DNA of 34,713 nucleotides from an uncultured Ruminococcus sp. Its GTDB lineage: Bacteria; Bacillota; Clostridia; Oscillospirales; Acutalibacteraceae. Made by a program: the position numbers and the translations under genes. The DNA is taken from assembly GCA_902777275.1 (NCBI GenBank), contig CACYTI010000021.1, positions 1 through 34,713 on the forward strand, in the 5' to 3' direction. The notes beneath the pieces are model-generated. The model made no database searches. It saw only the letters and a list, made by a program, of their open reading frames with translations, and had not been told where the DNA came from. Each line of letters begins with the position of its first letter. Position 1 is the stretch's first letter. This document shows positions 8,127-15,748 of the stretch, in pieces.

Positions 8127-10490
8127 TTACTTGTGTGAAACGTGCCAGATCTCCTCGGCGTATTCAAGGATAGATCTGTCGGACGAGAACTTGCCGGCGT
8201 TCGCCACGTTGAGCAGGCACTTCTTGCCGAATGCCTTGCGGTCGGCGTAATCGGCGTTCGCGCGGATCTTTGTCTCGATGTAATCGGGCAGGTCGAGCAT
8301 GAGGAAATAGTGGTCGGGACCGTGCCAGTGGGTACCCTTGGTCAAAGCGTCGTACAGCTCGCCGAAGCTGCTGTTGCCGACTCTTCCGTCTGTCGGGAAG
8401 GTGCCGTCGATCAGGGTGCTTACAACTCTCTTGAGCTCGGGGTTAGACTCGATAAGACCGTAGGGGTTGTAGCCGTTTCTCTTGGCTTCCTCAATTCCCT
8501 CAACGCGTGCGCCGAAGATGTACTCATTCTCAACGCCTGCACATTCTGCGATCTCGATGTTCGCGCCGTCCCAGGTGCCGAGGGTGACAGCACCGTTGAG
8601 CATGAACTTCATGTTGCCGGTACCGGATGCCTCAAGACCTGCGGTGGAGGTCTGCTCGGAGATATCTGCGGCAACTACGATTTTCTCAGCGTAGGAAACG
8701 TTGTAGTTGGAGAGGAAATAAACCTGGAGCAGATCCTTGGTGTCGGGATCGTTATTAACCAAATTGCCGATCTCGTTGATGTATTTGATGATGACCTTGG
8801 CTCTGTCGTAGCCGGGAGCCGCCTTCGCGCCGAACAGGAAGGTGGTGGGGGTCCAGTTGGGCAGCTTGCCGTCCTTGATGCGGAAATAAATAGCTAAAAT
8901 CGAGAACGCGTTGAGAAGCTGTCTCTTGTACTCGTGCAGACGCTTGACCTGAACGTCAAATACGGTGTCGGGGTTTACATCATAGCCGTCCATCTTCTTG
9001 ATGTACTCGGCGAGCTGAACCTTCTTCTTAGCCTTGATTTTGTTGAACTTGTTGATGGTTCTGGCGTCGAGACAGTCGTTGAGCACGCTGAGCTTTGAAA
9101 GATCGATAAGCCAATCGTCGGAGCCGACCTTATCGGTGATAAGCTCTGAAAGCTCGGGGTTGCAAAGACCGAGCCAACGGCGCTGTGTGATTCCGTTTGT
9201 CTTGTTGAGGAATCTTTCGGGATATATCTGATACCACTCTTTGAGCAGATCCTTCTTGAGTATCTCGGTGTGAAGCTGTGCCACGCCGTTTATATATGTG
9301 CCGACATAGGTCGCAAGTCTTGCCATGTGAACGGTGTTGCCGTCAACGATGCGCATCTTTCTGCGCGCTTCCTCGCTTACGCCCTTGTCGCGCAGCTCTT
9401 CCTGACACTTGTTGGCGATCAGGCAAATAATTTCGTAGATCTCGGGGATAACCTGATTCATCAGGGAAGCCTGCCATTTTTCAAGCGCTTCGCCGAGAAC
9501 GGTGTGATTGGTATAGGAGCAGGTCTTGCGGGCGATCTCAAACGCCTCGTCAAAGCCCATTTTCTCCGCCATCATCAGGCGGACAAGCTCAGGAACGCAG
9601 CACACGGGATGGGTGTCGTTGAGCTGGAAGGCGTTCTCCTCCGCGAAGAAGCTGAAATCGTTGCCGTGCTTTGCCTTGTAACGGCGCACGATGTCCTGCA
9701 ATGAAGCGGAGCAGAAGAAATACTGCTGCTTGAGTCTGAGCACCTTGCCCTCGTCCTTGTTGTCGTTGGGATAGAGAACCTTCGAGATATTCTCGGCGTC
9801 GTTCTTCTCCTTGACAGCGCGGTCATACTCAAAATTGTTGAAAGCGTTAAAGTCAAAATCGTTTACAGGCTCTGACTGCCAAAGTCTGAGCGTGTTGATG
9901 TTGTCGGTCTTGCAACCGATAACAGCCATATCATACGGAACAGCCTTGACCGTTTGATCCTTAAAGGAAACGAACACAGACTCGTCCTCCTTGCGGATGC
10001 ACCACGGATCCTCAAAGCGCTGCCAGTTGTCCGCCTCTTCCTTCTGATAGCCGTCCTCGATAAGCTGCTTAAACAGACCGTACTTGTAACGGATTCCGTA
10101 GCCGTCAAGGGGAACCTCCTGAGTTGCGGCTGAATCGAGATAGCAGGCAGCAAGTCTGCCCAGACCGCCGTTGCCCAGAGCAGCGTCGTCGATATCCTCA
10201 AAAACATTGATATCAATACCCTTTTTGTCAAGGAGCTTTGTGACCTCCTCAAGAATTCCCAGGCAGTAAAGATTGTTGTACATCATTCTGCCCATAAGGA
10301 ACTCAGCGGAGAAATAGTAGGCTCTTCTGTTAGCGTCGTGTTTAGCCTTGCTCTTAGCCCAGTTGGGGGCGATCTCGCCCATTACAGCCTTGCCGAGCGC
10401 AAGATGAAGCTCGGAAGGAGTAAGCTCTTCAATAGTTTTACAGTACATTGACTGAGCTGTAAGCTCAAGCTTTTCCATGATATTTGCCAT
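8127..10490 (-). CDS. glgP: Glycogen/starch/alpha-glucan phosphorylase
   Basis: This cytoplasmic GT35 enzyme uses phosphate to release glucose 1-phosphate from alpha-1,4-glucan ends; pyridoxal phosphate is the cofactor. It is 787 aa, a normal bacterial length. The cofactor lysine is K628 in GTGNMKF, within the highly conserved SEQTSTAGLEASGTGN stretch. N-terminal family signatures RAYYFSAEFLMGR (56-68) and ALGNGGLGRLAACYLDS (104-120) are intact. The start ATG at 10490 lies 3 bases after the malQ stop, and its GGAGG site sits in the last codons of malQ, so the genes are translationally coupled. MalQ lengthens and trims maltodextrins and GlgP phosphorolyses them, which fits the extracellular amylase nearby. 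Confidence 0.96.
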   Translation of the reverse strand: MANIMEKLELTAQSMYCKTIEELTPSELHLALGKAVMGEIAPNWAKSKAKHDANRRAYYFSAEFLMGRMMYNNLYCLGILEEVTKLLDKKGIDINVFEDIDDAALGNGGLGRLAACYLDSAATQEVPLDGYGIRYKYGLFKQLIEDGYQKEEADNWQRFEDPWCIRKEDESVFVSFKDQTVKAVPYDMAVIGCKTDNINTLRLWQSEPVNDFDFNAFNNFEYDRAVKEKNDAENISKVLYPNDNKDEGKVLRLKQQYFFCSASLQDIVRRYKAKHGNDFSFFAEENAFQLNDTHPVCCVPELVRLMMAEKMGFDEAFEIARKTCSYTNHTVLGEALEKWQASLMNQVIPEIYEIICLIANKCQEELRDKGVSEEARRKMRIVDGNTVHMARLATYVGTYINGVAQLHTEILKKDLLKEWYQIYPERFLNKTNGITQRRWLGLCNPELSELITDKVGSDDWLIDLSKLSVLNDCLDARTINKFNKIKAKKKVQLAEYIKKMDGYDVNPDTVFDVQVKRLHEYKRQLLNAFSILAIYFRIKDGKLPNWTPTTFLFGAKAAPGYDRAKVIIKYINEIGNLVNNDPDTKDLLQVYFLSNYNVSYAEKIVVAADISEQTSTAGLEASGTGNMKFMLNGAVTLGTWDGANIEIAECAGVENEYIFGARVEGIEEAKRNGYNPYGLIESNPELKRVVSTLIDGTFPTDGRVGNSSFGELYDALTKGTHWHGPDHYFLMLDLPDYIETKIRANADYADRKAFGKKCLLNVANAGKFSSDRSILEYAEEIWHVSHK

Positions 10491-10493
10491 TGT

Positions 10494-11978
10494 TTAGTCC
10501 TCCAGTCGACCGGTGTTTTTAGCCATTGTTCTGATTTTTTCGGCAAGCTCGTCGGTAAGGGCGTCTTTGGTTACTCTCCATGTCCAGTTTCCGCCTAAAA
10601 CTGACGGAGTGTTCATTCTCGCCTCTTTGCCGAGACCGAGAAGATCCTGCAAGGGGATGATAGCCATATCGGCGTTGCTCTCGTAAGCAACGCGGATCAG
10701 TCCCCAGTTGTAAGGCTCGTCATCGGCCATTTTGCAATATTCTCTCGCGTAACGAACATCCTCGGGCTTAGCGGTTTCGACCCAGCCCATGATCGTGTCG
10801 TTGTCGTGAGTGCCTGTGTAAACCACACAGTTGGTCGGATATTTATGCGGCAGATAATCATTCTCTTCGCCGCTGTCAAACGCGAACTCAAGAACCTTCA
10901 TGCCGGGATATCCGGTCTGCTTCATAAGCTCGGTAACGTCGGGAGTCAGGGTTCCCAGATCCTCGGCTACGATTTCAAATTTGCCGACAGCCTCTTCCAT
11001 CATCTCAAAGAACTTGATGCGCGGTCCCTCTACCCACTTGCCGTTGATTGCGTTCTCGGCGGGATAAGGAATCGAATAATAGCTTGCAAATGCGCGGAAA
11101 TGGTCGATTCTTGTGATGTCATAGAGCTTTGAAGCCGCCTTAACGCGGTCGAACCACCACTCATAATTGGTTTCTTTAAGATAGTCCCAGTCATAAAGCG
11201 GATTGCCCCAAAGCTGACCGGTCGCTGAGAAATAATCGGGCGGACATCCGGCTACCGCGATTGGGTCGCCGTCGTCGTAAAGCTGGAACAGCTCGGGATT
11301 TGCCCATGTGTCTGCGCTGTCCATAGCCACATAAATAGGCATATCGCCCATGATCTTTATGCCCAGTCCGTTCACATAAGCGCGGAAGCTTTCCCACTGC
11401 TCATAAAACTTGAACTGTACAAACTTCCAGAAGTAAATGTCGTCGCTGAGTTCATTCTCGTAATACTCGATCGCGCCTTCCTCGCGCATCTTGATGTCCT
11501 CGGGCCACTCTGTCCAGGAAACCATGCCGAAGCTGTTCTTTACCGCCATGTAAAGGGCGTAATTGTCAAGCCAGTTTGCGTTATCTTCGGCAAACGCGTT
11601 GAATTTGCTCTGATCCTTGCTCTTGAAGTTTTCAAAAGCGATCCTCAGCACCTTGAATCTGCTGTTGTAAATCTTTTCGTAATCTACCTCAGCGGGATTG
11701 GAGCCCCAGTCAAAGCTGTCAAGCTGCTCTTTTGTAACCAGACCTTCCTCAACAAGAGTGTCAAGGTCGATGAGGTACGGGTTGCCGGCGTAGGTCGAAA
11801 AAGACTGATACGGTGAATCACCGTAGCTTGTCGGTCCGACGGGAAGAATCTGCCAAATCTTTTGTCCGGCCTTCTTCAGATAGTCAGCGAACTCACGAGC
11901 CTCTTTGCCGATGGTCCCGATGCCGTAAGGGGAGGGAAGCGAAGTGATCGAGAGAAGGACTCCTGCGCTTCTTGCCAT
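10494..11978 (-). CDS. malQ: 4-alpha-glucanotransferase (amylomaltase, GH77)
   Basis: MalQ moves alpha-1,4-glucan segments between maltodextrins and frees glucose, giving chains long enough for phosphorylase. At 494 aa it has the compact GH77 form without long N-terminal insertions. The catalytic triad is visible: D292 in RIDHFR (nucleophile), E339 in VAEDLG (acid/base) and D392 in THDND. Other family motifs include SPYQSFSTYAGNPYLI (55-70) and SATGQLWGNPLYDW (251-264). ATG at 11978 follows a GGAG site. It is the first gene of the malQ-glgP operon, with its own promoter at 12065-12093. Confidence 0.96.
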   Translation of the reverse strand: MARSAGVLLSITSLPSPYGIGTIGKEAREFADYLKKAGQKIWQILPVGPTSYGDSPYQSFSTYAGNPYLIDLDTLVEEGLVTKEQLDSFDWGSNPAEVDYEKIYNSRFKVLRIAFENFKSKDQSKFNAFAEDNANWLDNYALYMAVKNSFGMVSWTEWPEDIKMREEGAIEYYENELSDDIYFWKFVQFKFYEQWESFRAYVNGLGIKIMGDMPIYVAMDSADTWANPELFQLYDDGDPIAVAGCPPDYFSATGQLWGNPLYDWDYLKETNYEWWFDRVKAASKLYDITRIDHFRAFASYYSIPYPAENAINGKWVEGPRIKFFEMMEEAVGKFEIVAEDLGTLTPDVTELMKQTGYPGMKVLEFAFDSGEENDYLPHKYPTNCVVYTGTHDNDTIMGWVETAKPEDVRYAREYCKMADDEPYNWGLIRVAYESNADMAIIPLQDLLGLGKEARMNTPSVLGGNWTWRVTKDALTDELAEKIRTMAKNTGRLED

Positions 11979-12064
11979 AAAATCAACTCCATTCTTTTGG
12001 ATATTAAATTGTTTTTTCTACGGATTTTGTGCTATTTTCCCCAAAATCCCATAGTTTCAACTTT

Positions 12065-12093
12065 ATTTTACCACAACCCGCTCAATTTTTCAA
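12065..12093 (-). promoter_or_regulatory. Promoter of malQ-glgP
   Basis: TTGAAA (12088-12093), a 17-base spacer and TAAAAT (12065-12070) on the minus strand. The predicted leader to the malQ ATG is about 80 nt. The promoter abuts the tandem repeat array that begins at 12105, so the array lies directly upstream of the -35 box. Confidence 0.65.
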
Positions 12094-12104
12094 GTATTTT
12101 AGTT

Positions 12105-12390
12105 CGCTTCATAAGTTTTATTTAAAAAAAACTTTGTTTCCCGAAGATATTGTCCGTAATTATCTCGCGTTCCCTGTCGCTTCATAAGTTTTATTTTTAA
12201 AAAAACTTTGTTTCCCGAAGATATTGTCCGTAATCATCTTGCGTTCCCTGTCGCTTCATAAGTTTTATTTAAAAAAACTTTGTTTCCCGAAGATATTGTC
12301 CGTAATTATCTCGCGTTCCCTGTCGCTTCATAAGTTTTATTTTTAAAAAACTTTGTTTCCCGAAGATTTTGTCCGTAATCGTCTTGCATT
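12105..12390. repeat. Four tandem ~73-bp intergenic repeats
   Basis: Units start at 12105, 12178, 12252 and 12324 (lengths 73, 74, 72 and about 67 bases), each beginning CGCTTCATAAGTTTTATTT. Each contains an AAGTTTT...AAAACTT-type dyad and the stretch TTTCCCGAAGAT. Units 1 and 3 share TAATTATCTCGCG and units 2 and 4 share TAATC-TCTTGC, so the array looks like a duplicated dimer. It encodes no plausible protein. It fills the space between the divergent malQ and sirtuin promoters, so it may be regulatory, a repeat family member, or simply tandem duplication. The rest of 11979-12552 holds the two promoters. Confidence 0.9.
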
Positions 12391-12462
12391 TGGAAGCGCT
12401 TGTTTTGATTTTTTACAAAGCGGATACGAATTGATTGCACTGCGCTCATACAAAATTATCGC

Positions 12463-12491
12463 TTGATAATCTTCTTCACAGGGTTTATAAT
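12463..12491 (+). promoter_or_regulatory. Promoter of the sirtuin gene
   Basis: TTGATA (12463-12468), 17-base spacer, TATAAT (12486-12491). The predicted leader is about 55 nt and contains a perfect 7-bp inverted repeat (ATTAAGG-GAA-CCTTAAT, 12514-12530). Confidence 0.7.
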
Positions 12492-12513
12492 ATGATCAAC
12501 GACAAATCCAAGC

Positions 12514-12530
12514 ATTAAGGGAACCTTAAT
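12514..12530 (+). promoter_or_regulatory. Perfect inverted repeat in the sirtuin leader
   Basis: ATTAAGG and CCTTAAT flank a GAA centre between the predicted transcription start and the ribosome site. The position fits a repressor operator or a small RNA hairpin ahead of the ribosome site. No regulator is assigned. Confidence 0.4.
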
Positions 12531-12552
12531 ATACAAAAGGAGGAAAAAAATA

Positions 12553-13278
12553 ATGAGTAAGATCGAAGAACTTCAAACCACAATAGACAACAGCAGCCGC
12601 ATTGTTTTCTTTGGCGGAGCGGGAGTAAGCACCGAGAGCGGTATTCCCGATTTTCGCAGCGTTGACGGGCTTTATAACCAAAAATACGATTTTCCACCCG
12701 AGCAGATCCTCAGCCACACGTTTTTTGAGCGTAAAACGGCGGAGTTTTACCGTTTTTACCGCGACAAAATGCTCTGCCTTGACAAGCAGCCCAACGCGGC
12801 GCACCTAAAGCTTGCCGAGCTTGAACGCGCGGGCAAGCTTTTGGCTGTTGTGACTCAGAATATTGACGGTCTTCATCAGGCGGCAGGCAGCAAGCGTGTG
12901 TATGAGCTTCACGGAAGCGTACTGCGCAACCACTGCCGCAAATGCCGCAAATTTTATTCGGCGGAATTCATCAAAAACAGCAAGGGCGTCCCGACCTGCG
13001 ACTGCGGCGGCGTGATAAAGCCCGACGTTGTTCTATACGAGGAAGGTCTGGACGACAGCACCGTAAACGGTGCGCTGAACGCCATAATGCAGGCGGACAC
13101 GCTTATCATAGCGGGCACAAGTCTGACGGTTTATCCCGCCGCGGGCTTTATCCGCTACTTCCGCGGAGACACGGTAGTTCTTATAAACCGCGACAAAACG
13201 CAGTTTGACCGTCAGGCGGATCTGGTTTTCCACGACAAGGTCGGTGAGCTGCTCGGGCAAATCAAGGTAAACGCTTGA
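12553..13278 (+). CDS. cobB: NAD-dependent protein deacylase, Sir2 family
   Basis: This sirtuin removes acetyl (or other acyl) groups from lysines using NAD and yields nicotinamide and O-acyl-ADP-ribose. It is 241 aa, normal for bacterial sirtuins. Motifs seen: GAGVSTESGIPDFRS (22-36) and TQNIDGLHQAAGS (101-113) for NAD binding, catalytic H120 in ELHGS, zinc ligands C128, C131, C149 and C151, and AGTSLTVYPAA (187-197). ATG at 12553 follows a strong GGAGG site. It has its own promoter and terminator and so is monocistronic. In other bacteria sirtuins control acyl-CoA synthetases, but a link with the acyl ligases further along this window is only speculation. Confidence 0.95.
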   Translation: MSKIEELQTTIDNSSRIVFFGGAGVSTESGIPDFRSVDGLYNQKYDFPPEQILSHTFFERKTAEFYRFYRDKMLCLDKQPNAAHLKLAELERAGKLLAVVTQNIDGLHQAAGSKRVYELHGSVLRNHCRKCRKFYSAEFIKNSKGVPTCDCGGVIKPDVVLYEEGLDDSTVNGALNAIMQADTLIIAGTSLTVYPAAGFIRYFRGDTVVLINRDKTQFDRQADLVFHDKVGELLGQIKVNA

Positions 13279-13321
13279 ATTGTCGGCACGGTGAAGAATT
13301 TTCTTTAAAAATCAAAAAATG

Positions 13322-13358
13322 CCGGACAGCCATAACACAGGTTGTCCGGTCTTTTGTT
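13322..13358. terminator. Bidirectional terminator between sirtuin and GntR genes
   Basis: Ten-base arms CCGGACAGCC (13322-13331) and GGTTGTCCGG (13340-13349), with one G-T wobble, are followed by TCTTTTGTTTT on the plus strand and TTTTTTGATTTTT on the minus strand. It lies between two convergent genes and can end transcription from both. Confidence 0.8.
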
Positions 13359-13370
13359 TTGCCGAATGAT

Positions 13371-13772
13371 TCAATCGGTTGATTCTTTTTTTATATCCGT
13401 GATCTGTTCCTGTTCAAAAACCTCACGTACCATCGCCTCTAAATCCTCCAATGAGTACCGCAGCCGTTTCGCTTCCTCAAGCGCGCCGATAATATACTTC
13501 TCTTTATACACATCCCGGCGTTCCTTGATCAGCCGGTCCACGGCGCCTTCGGTGACAAACATACCGATCCCGCGCTTTTTGTAAAGAATTCCTTCATCAA
13601 CAAGCAAGTTGAACCCCTTGTTTACCGTTGCTATATTAATATTGTAATCGTTCGCAATGCGCGTGGTGGAAGTTATTTGCTCACCTTCCTTTAATTCGCC
13701 CGATAAAATATAATCCTTTATACCTTCCGCGATCCTGACAAAAATCGGAAGATTGTCTGTAATATTGTTCAT
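13371..13772 (-). CDS. GntR-family transcriptional regulator, YtrA type
   Basis: A 133-aa regulator: an N-terminal GntR winged helix (about 5-75, with GELKEGEQITSTTRIANDYNINIATVNKGF) and a short helical C-terminal tail rather than a large effector domain, which is the YtrA subfamily architecture. The ATG at 13772 has GGAGG 7 bases upstream; the in-frame TTG at 13778 is only 1 base from it and is unlikely. YtrA regulators usually sit in operons with ABC transporters and repress them; none is adjacent here, so this is an orphan. It has a perfect consensus promoter and a direct repeat in its leader, suggesting strong, autorepressed expression. Confidence 0.88.
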   Translation of the reverse strand: MNNITDNLPIFVRIAEGIKDYILSGELKEGEQITSTTRIANDYNINIATVNKGFNLLVDEGILYKKRGIGMFVTEGAVDRLIKERRDVYKEKYIIGALEEAKRLRYSLEDLEAMVREVFEQEQITDIKKESTD

Positions 13773-13793
13773 GCCCAAGCCTCCAAACGTGAA

Positions 13794-13821
13794 ATAGTTA
13801 AGTGTTTGAATAGTTAAGTGT
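13794..13821. promoter_or_regulatory. Direct-repeat operator candidate for the GntR regulator
   Basis: ATAGTTAAGTGT occurs exactly twice (13794-13805 and 13810-13821), a 16-base period, between the predicted start of transcription and the ribosome site of the GntR gene. The placement fits negative autoregulation. Whether YtrA-type dimers would use direct rather than inverted sites here is untested. Confidence 0.5.
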
Positions 13822-13834
13822 CTGTAACGTTATC

Positions 13835-13863
13835 ATTATAACCAATTCAGATATATTTGTCAA
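13835..13863 (-). promoter_or_regulatory. Consensus promoter of the GntR gene
   Basis: TTGACA (13858-13863), exactly 17 bases, TATAAT (13835-13840) on the minus strand: a perfect sigma-A consensus. So strong a promoter on a regulator suggests it is normally held down, consistent with the direct repeats just downstream. Confidence 0.8.
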
Positions 13864-13894
13864 CCGGTTTCAGGGTCTTAAACGATCCCGCACA

Positions 13895-14076
13895 AACAAA
13901 AACAGCCGCCGAAGCGACTGCCTTTGCAAACAAACAATATATCAAATTTAACCAATCATGCTGAATCAGTACAGGCGGTGTTTTTTCAGCGAAGTATGCT
14001 GTCGCTCTTCCATGCGATTAAAAGCTTTGCTTTGTCCCAATCCCTTGTTTCGTTAAGAGGTTGCTTATCTTAGTAC
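13895..14076 (-). ncRNA. Candidate small RNA gene of about 180 nt
   Basis: A self-contained transcription unit on the minus strand: promoter TTGACT-17-TATTAT (14083-14111), predicted start near 14076, and an intrinsic terminator (CAGTCGC-TTCG-GCGGCTG then TTTTTGTTTG, 13895-13920). Between lie several stems, e.g. AAAGC-AAA-GCTTT and AGCGA...TCGCT. The only frame is 15 codons (ATG about 14013, MEERQHTSLKKHRLY) without a good ribosome site. I do not recognise it as 6S, tmRNA, RNase P or SRP RNA. It could be a regulatory RNA or encode the micropeptide. It and the GntR promoter account for most of 13773-14249. Confidence 0.5.
13903..13920 (-). terminator. Terminator of the candidate small RNA
   Basis: Arms CAGCCGC (13903-13909) and GCGACTG (13914-13920) with one wobble pair and a UUCG loop on the minus strand, followed by five T residues and another T run at 13895-13902. 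This is a compact, convincing intrinsic terminator with no protein gene immediately before it. Confidence 0.75.
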
Positions 14077-14082
14077 GTGACT

Positions 14083-14111
14083 ATAATACGCCCTAACTTT
14101 CACAAAGTCAA
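14083..14111 (-). promoter_or_regulatory. Promoter of the candidate small RNA
   Basis: TTGACT (14106-14111), 17-base spacer and TATTAT (14083-14088) on the minus strand. It drives transcription away from the lipid operon and into the non-coding stretch ending at 13895. Confidence 0.6.
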
Positions 14112-14197
14112 CACATTTTCATCAACTTTTTTCAATCCAGAGTCTTGGATATGTTGCACAAGTTCCCATATTATTTTTTGTGCATAACGACAACAAA

Positions 14198-14238
14198 CTT
14201 CCTTCGGTTCCCACATTATAACGGGTCATCAAAGGAAG
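14198..14238 (-). terminator. Probable terminator of the lipid operon
   Basis: CTTCCTT (14198-14204) and AAGGAAG (14232-14238) pair, with an inner CCC/GGG stem, just past the stop of the last hydrolase gene. On the minus strand it is followed by TTTGTTGTC, a modest T tract. Its outer arms match the stronger terminators at 8054-8096 and 26664-26706. Confidence 0.5.
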
Positions 14239-14249
14239 GCTGTGTTTTG

Positions 14250-15260
14250 TTACCTTGTTTTTCTCACTGCATTTTTGTAAAAGCTTATAACGCTGTTCAT
14301 AAACTCTTCGTCCAAAACATTCGCGCGGGCTTTGTCGTCGGGGTTTTCGGTTTCGGCTAAATATCTTGCCGCCTCGCGGCTCAGCCACGCCGAGCTGTGC
14401 GCCGAGCGGTATTGATCGTCTATTTCGACCACGACCGCGTTCGGGTTTGTTATCTCGTCCGCTTTGTTGAGAATACTGATTTCATACGGTATCCTTTCGT
14501 CCCCGTTGCTGCCCACGATCATCACGGGCGTATCGGTGCTGTTTATCGCGCTGACGGCGGACACGTCGGATTTATCGCCGAACAGAAAATAATTTTGCAG
14601 ACACATGAACGGATACTGCGCGTCGGCAAGTATACCGACATATCTTTTCGCACTGCTCCGCATATTCTCGTTAGGGGAGTCAAAGCCCGACACACACACA
14701 ACCGCTCTGATGTCATCCTCATCAAGGAGCGCTGTTGTGACCGCGTAGCCGCCCAGACTGTGCCCGTAAAGAAAAAGCGGTAGCGCGGCAAGGTCTTTTT
14801 CAGATCTGATATACTCAATCGCAGCCACGGTATCTATCCGCGCCTGCGGGATACCCACGGTCCCGCCTCCCTCGCTGCGACCCACTCCCGTGTTATCAAA
14901 GGTAAACACCGAAAAGCCGCTGTCCACAAAACGGAGGATCTCGGGCAGATGACGGTCGGCGCAGGAATTGATCCCGTTCGCCACAAGCACAAGCCCCGCG
15001 CTTTCTCCCGGCGGACGGTAAACAAATCCGCACAGCCTGTTGTCCCCCGAAAAAAAGCTGATCTCGGAGCGGGGATATTTTTCTGCATCTATATCGCTAT
15101 AGGTCAGTTCAAACGCGTTTACGGTGTTTGTGCGGGCAAATATGAAGCGGAACACGATAGCCGAGCCCGCCATTGAAAAAATCACATAGGAAAGCACTGT
15201 CGCAACAAGAATAATACACACCCTCTTTGCGCGGCGTTTGTTTTTTGACAACGTCTGCAT
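14250..15260 (-). CDS. Membrane-anchored alpha/beta hydrolase
   Basis: A 336-aa alpha/beta-hydrolase fold protein with one N-terminal transmembrane helix (about 14-40), the catalytic domain likely outside the membrane. The nucleophile elbow is GHSLGG (S168), followed by a plausible acid in VGSNGDERIP and a His in YRSAHSSAW. The stretch preceding the elbow (FDNTGVGRSEG) is typical of serine esterase or lipase-like hydrolases. The ATG at 15260 has a GAAAGGAA site. It is the last gene of the lipid operon, separated from the previous one by 120 bases with a hairpin and a TATAAT, so it may also be transcribed alone. Substrate unknown; an acyl ester or lipid is inferred only from context. Confidence 0.85.
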   Translation of the reverse strand: MQTLSKNKRRAKRVCIILVATVLSYVIFSMAGSAIVFRFIFARTNTVNAFELTYSDIDAEKYPRSEISFFSGDNRLCGFVYRPPGESAGLVLVANGINSCADRHLPEILRFVDSGFSVFTFDNTGVGRSEGGGTVGIPQARIDTVAAIEYIRSEKDLAALPLFLYGHSLGGYAVTTALLDEDDIRAVVCVSGFDSPNENMRSSAKRYVGILADAQYPFMCLQNYFLFGDKSDVSAVSAINSTDTPVMIVGSNGDERIPYEISILNKADEITNPNAVVVEIDDQYRSAHSSAWLSREAARYLAETENPDDKARANVLDEEFMNSVISFYKNAVRKTR

Positions 15261-15309
15261 ACATACTTTCCTTTCTATGATTTCCGATTTTTTAAAGATT
15301 ATACAAAAT

Positions 15310-15352
15310 GAGCCGTGAAGAGATACAGCGCGTGCTGATCTCTACACAGCTC
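15310..15352. terminator. Long hairpin between the last two genes of the operon
   Basis: GAGCCGTGAAGAGAT (from 15310) pairs with ATCTCTACACAGCTC (to 15352) with two mismatches, closing around an inner CAGC/GCTG stem. T-rich bases follow on either strand (ATTTTGT on the minus strand). It may partly terminate the operon before the last hydrolase, or protect the upstream mRNA. A TATAAT follows at about 15299-15304 on the minus strand, without a clear -35 box. Confidence 0.5.
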
Positions 15353-15380
15353 TTTTGTGGAGTAAGGCACATCAGCAAAA

Positions 15381-15716
15381 TCACTTGATTTCAGACGCTA
15401 CTTTGCTGACAATAGACTCAAAGCCCTTGGGATCGTTGGATGCCGCGACCACGATGATAACGATTAACGCGATCCAGAACACGATAGCACAAATGCTTAT
15501 GATCAAACCCGCAATTGAAAGACGCTTACCGACTCTGACCTGATTGGAAACATCGCCGTAGGATGCGATATAGTTACCGGCCATATTAAGACCGATAATC
15601 GAGAAAATCAGACCGAGAATACCGGTTGATAAGCCGAACGCAAGTCCGAGAATACCGAACACCAGCACCTTTGAAGGGCTGCCCTGAGCAGGCTGAACTT
15701 GTACGTTATTATCCAT
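15381..15716 (-). CDS. Small two-helix membrane protein (DUF4190-like)
   Basis: A 111-aa protein from the ATG at 15716, chosen because AAAGGAG sits 6-7 bases upstream; the longer frame to 15746 has no such site. A short Gln/Pro-rich cytoplasmic tail (NNVQVQPAQGSPSK) precedes two hydrophobic segments rich in Gly, Ile and Leu (about 17-46 and 62-90) joined by a polar loop (YGDVSNQVRVGKRLS). The layout resembles DUF4190-type proteins of unknown role. It is 32 bases after the preceding hydrolase in the lipid operon and may be an accessory membrane component. Confidence 0.75.
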   Translation of the reverse strand: MDNNVQVQPAQGSPSKVLVFGILGLAFGLSTGILGLIFSIIGLNMAGNYIASYGDVSNQVRVGKRLSIAGLIISICAIVFWIALIVIIVVAASNDPKGFESIVSKVASEIK

Positions 15717-15748
15717 TATAATCTCCTTTCCGCGTATAAAACGCAAAT

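Noticed and set aside
8142-8897. Plus-strand open frame of 251 codons
   Set aside because: It lies wholly within glgP on the other strand, has no ribosome site, and its translation resembles no family; it is a shadow of the phosphorylase gene.
12105-12390. CRISPR array
   Set aside because: The four units are contiguous 73-bp tandem copies without unique spacers, and there are no cas genes.
13895-14076. 6S RNA, tmRNA or SRP RNA
   Set aside because: Length is near 6S RNA, but the two ends do not pair into a long closing stem, and no tmRNA tag frame or SRP tetraloop motif was seen. Left as an unassigned small RNA.
14122-14388. Additional minus-strand gene of 88 codons
   Set aside because: Overlaps the end of the hydrolase gene in another frame and its low-complexity product has no ribosome site.
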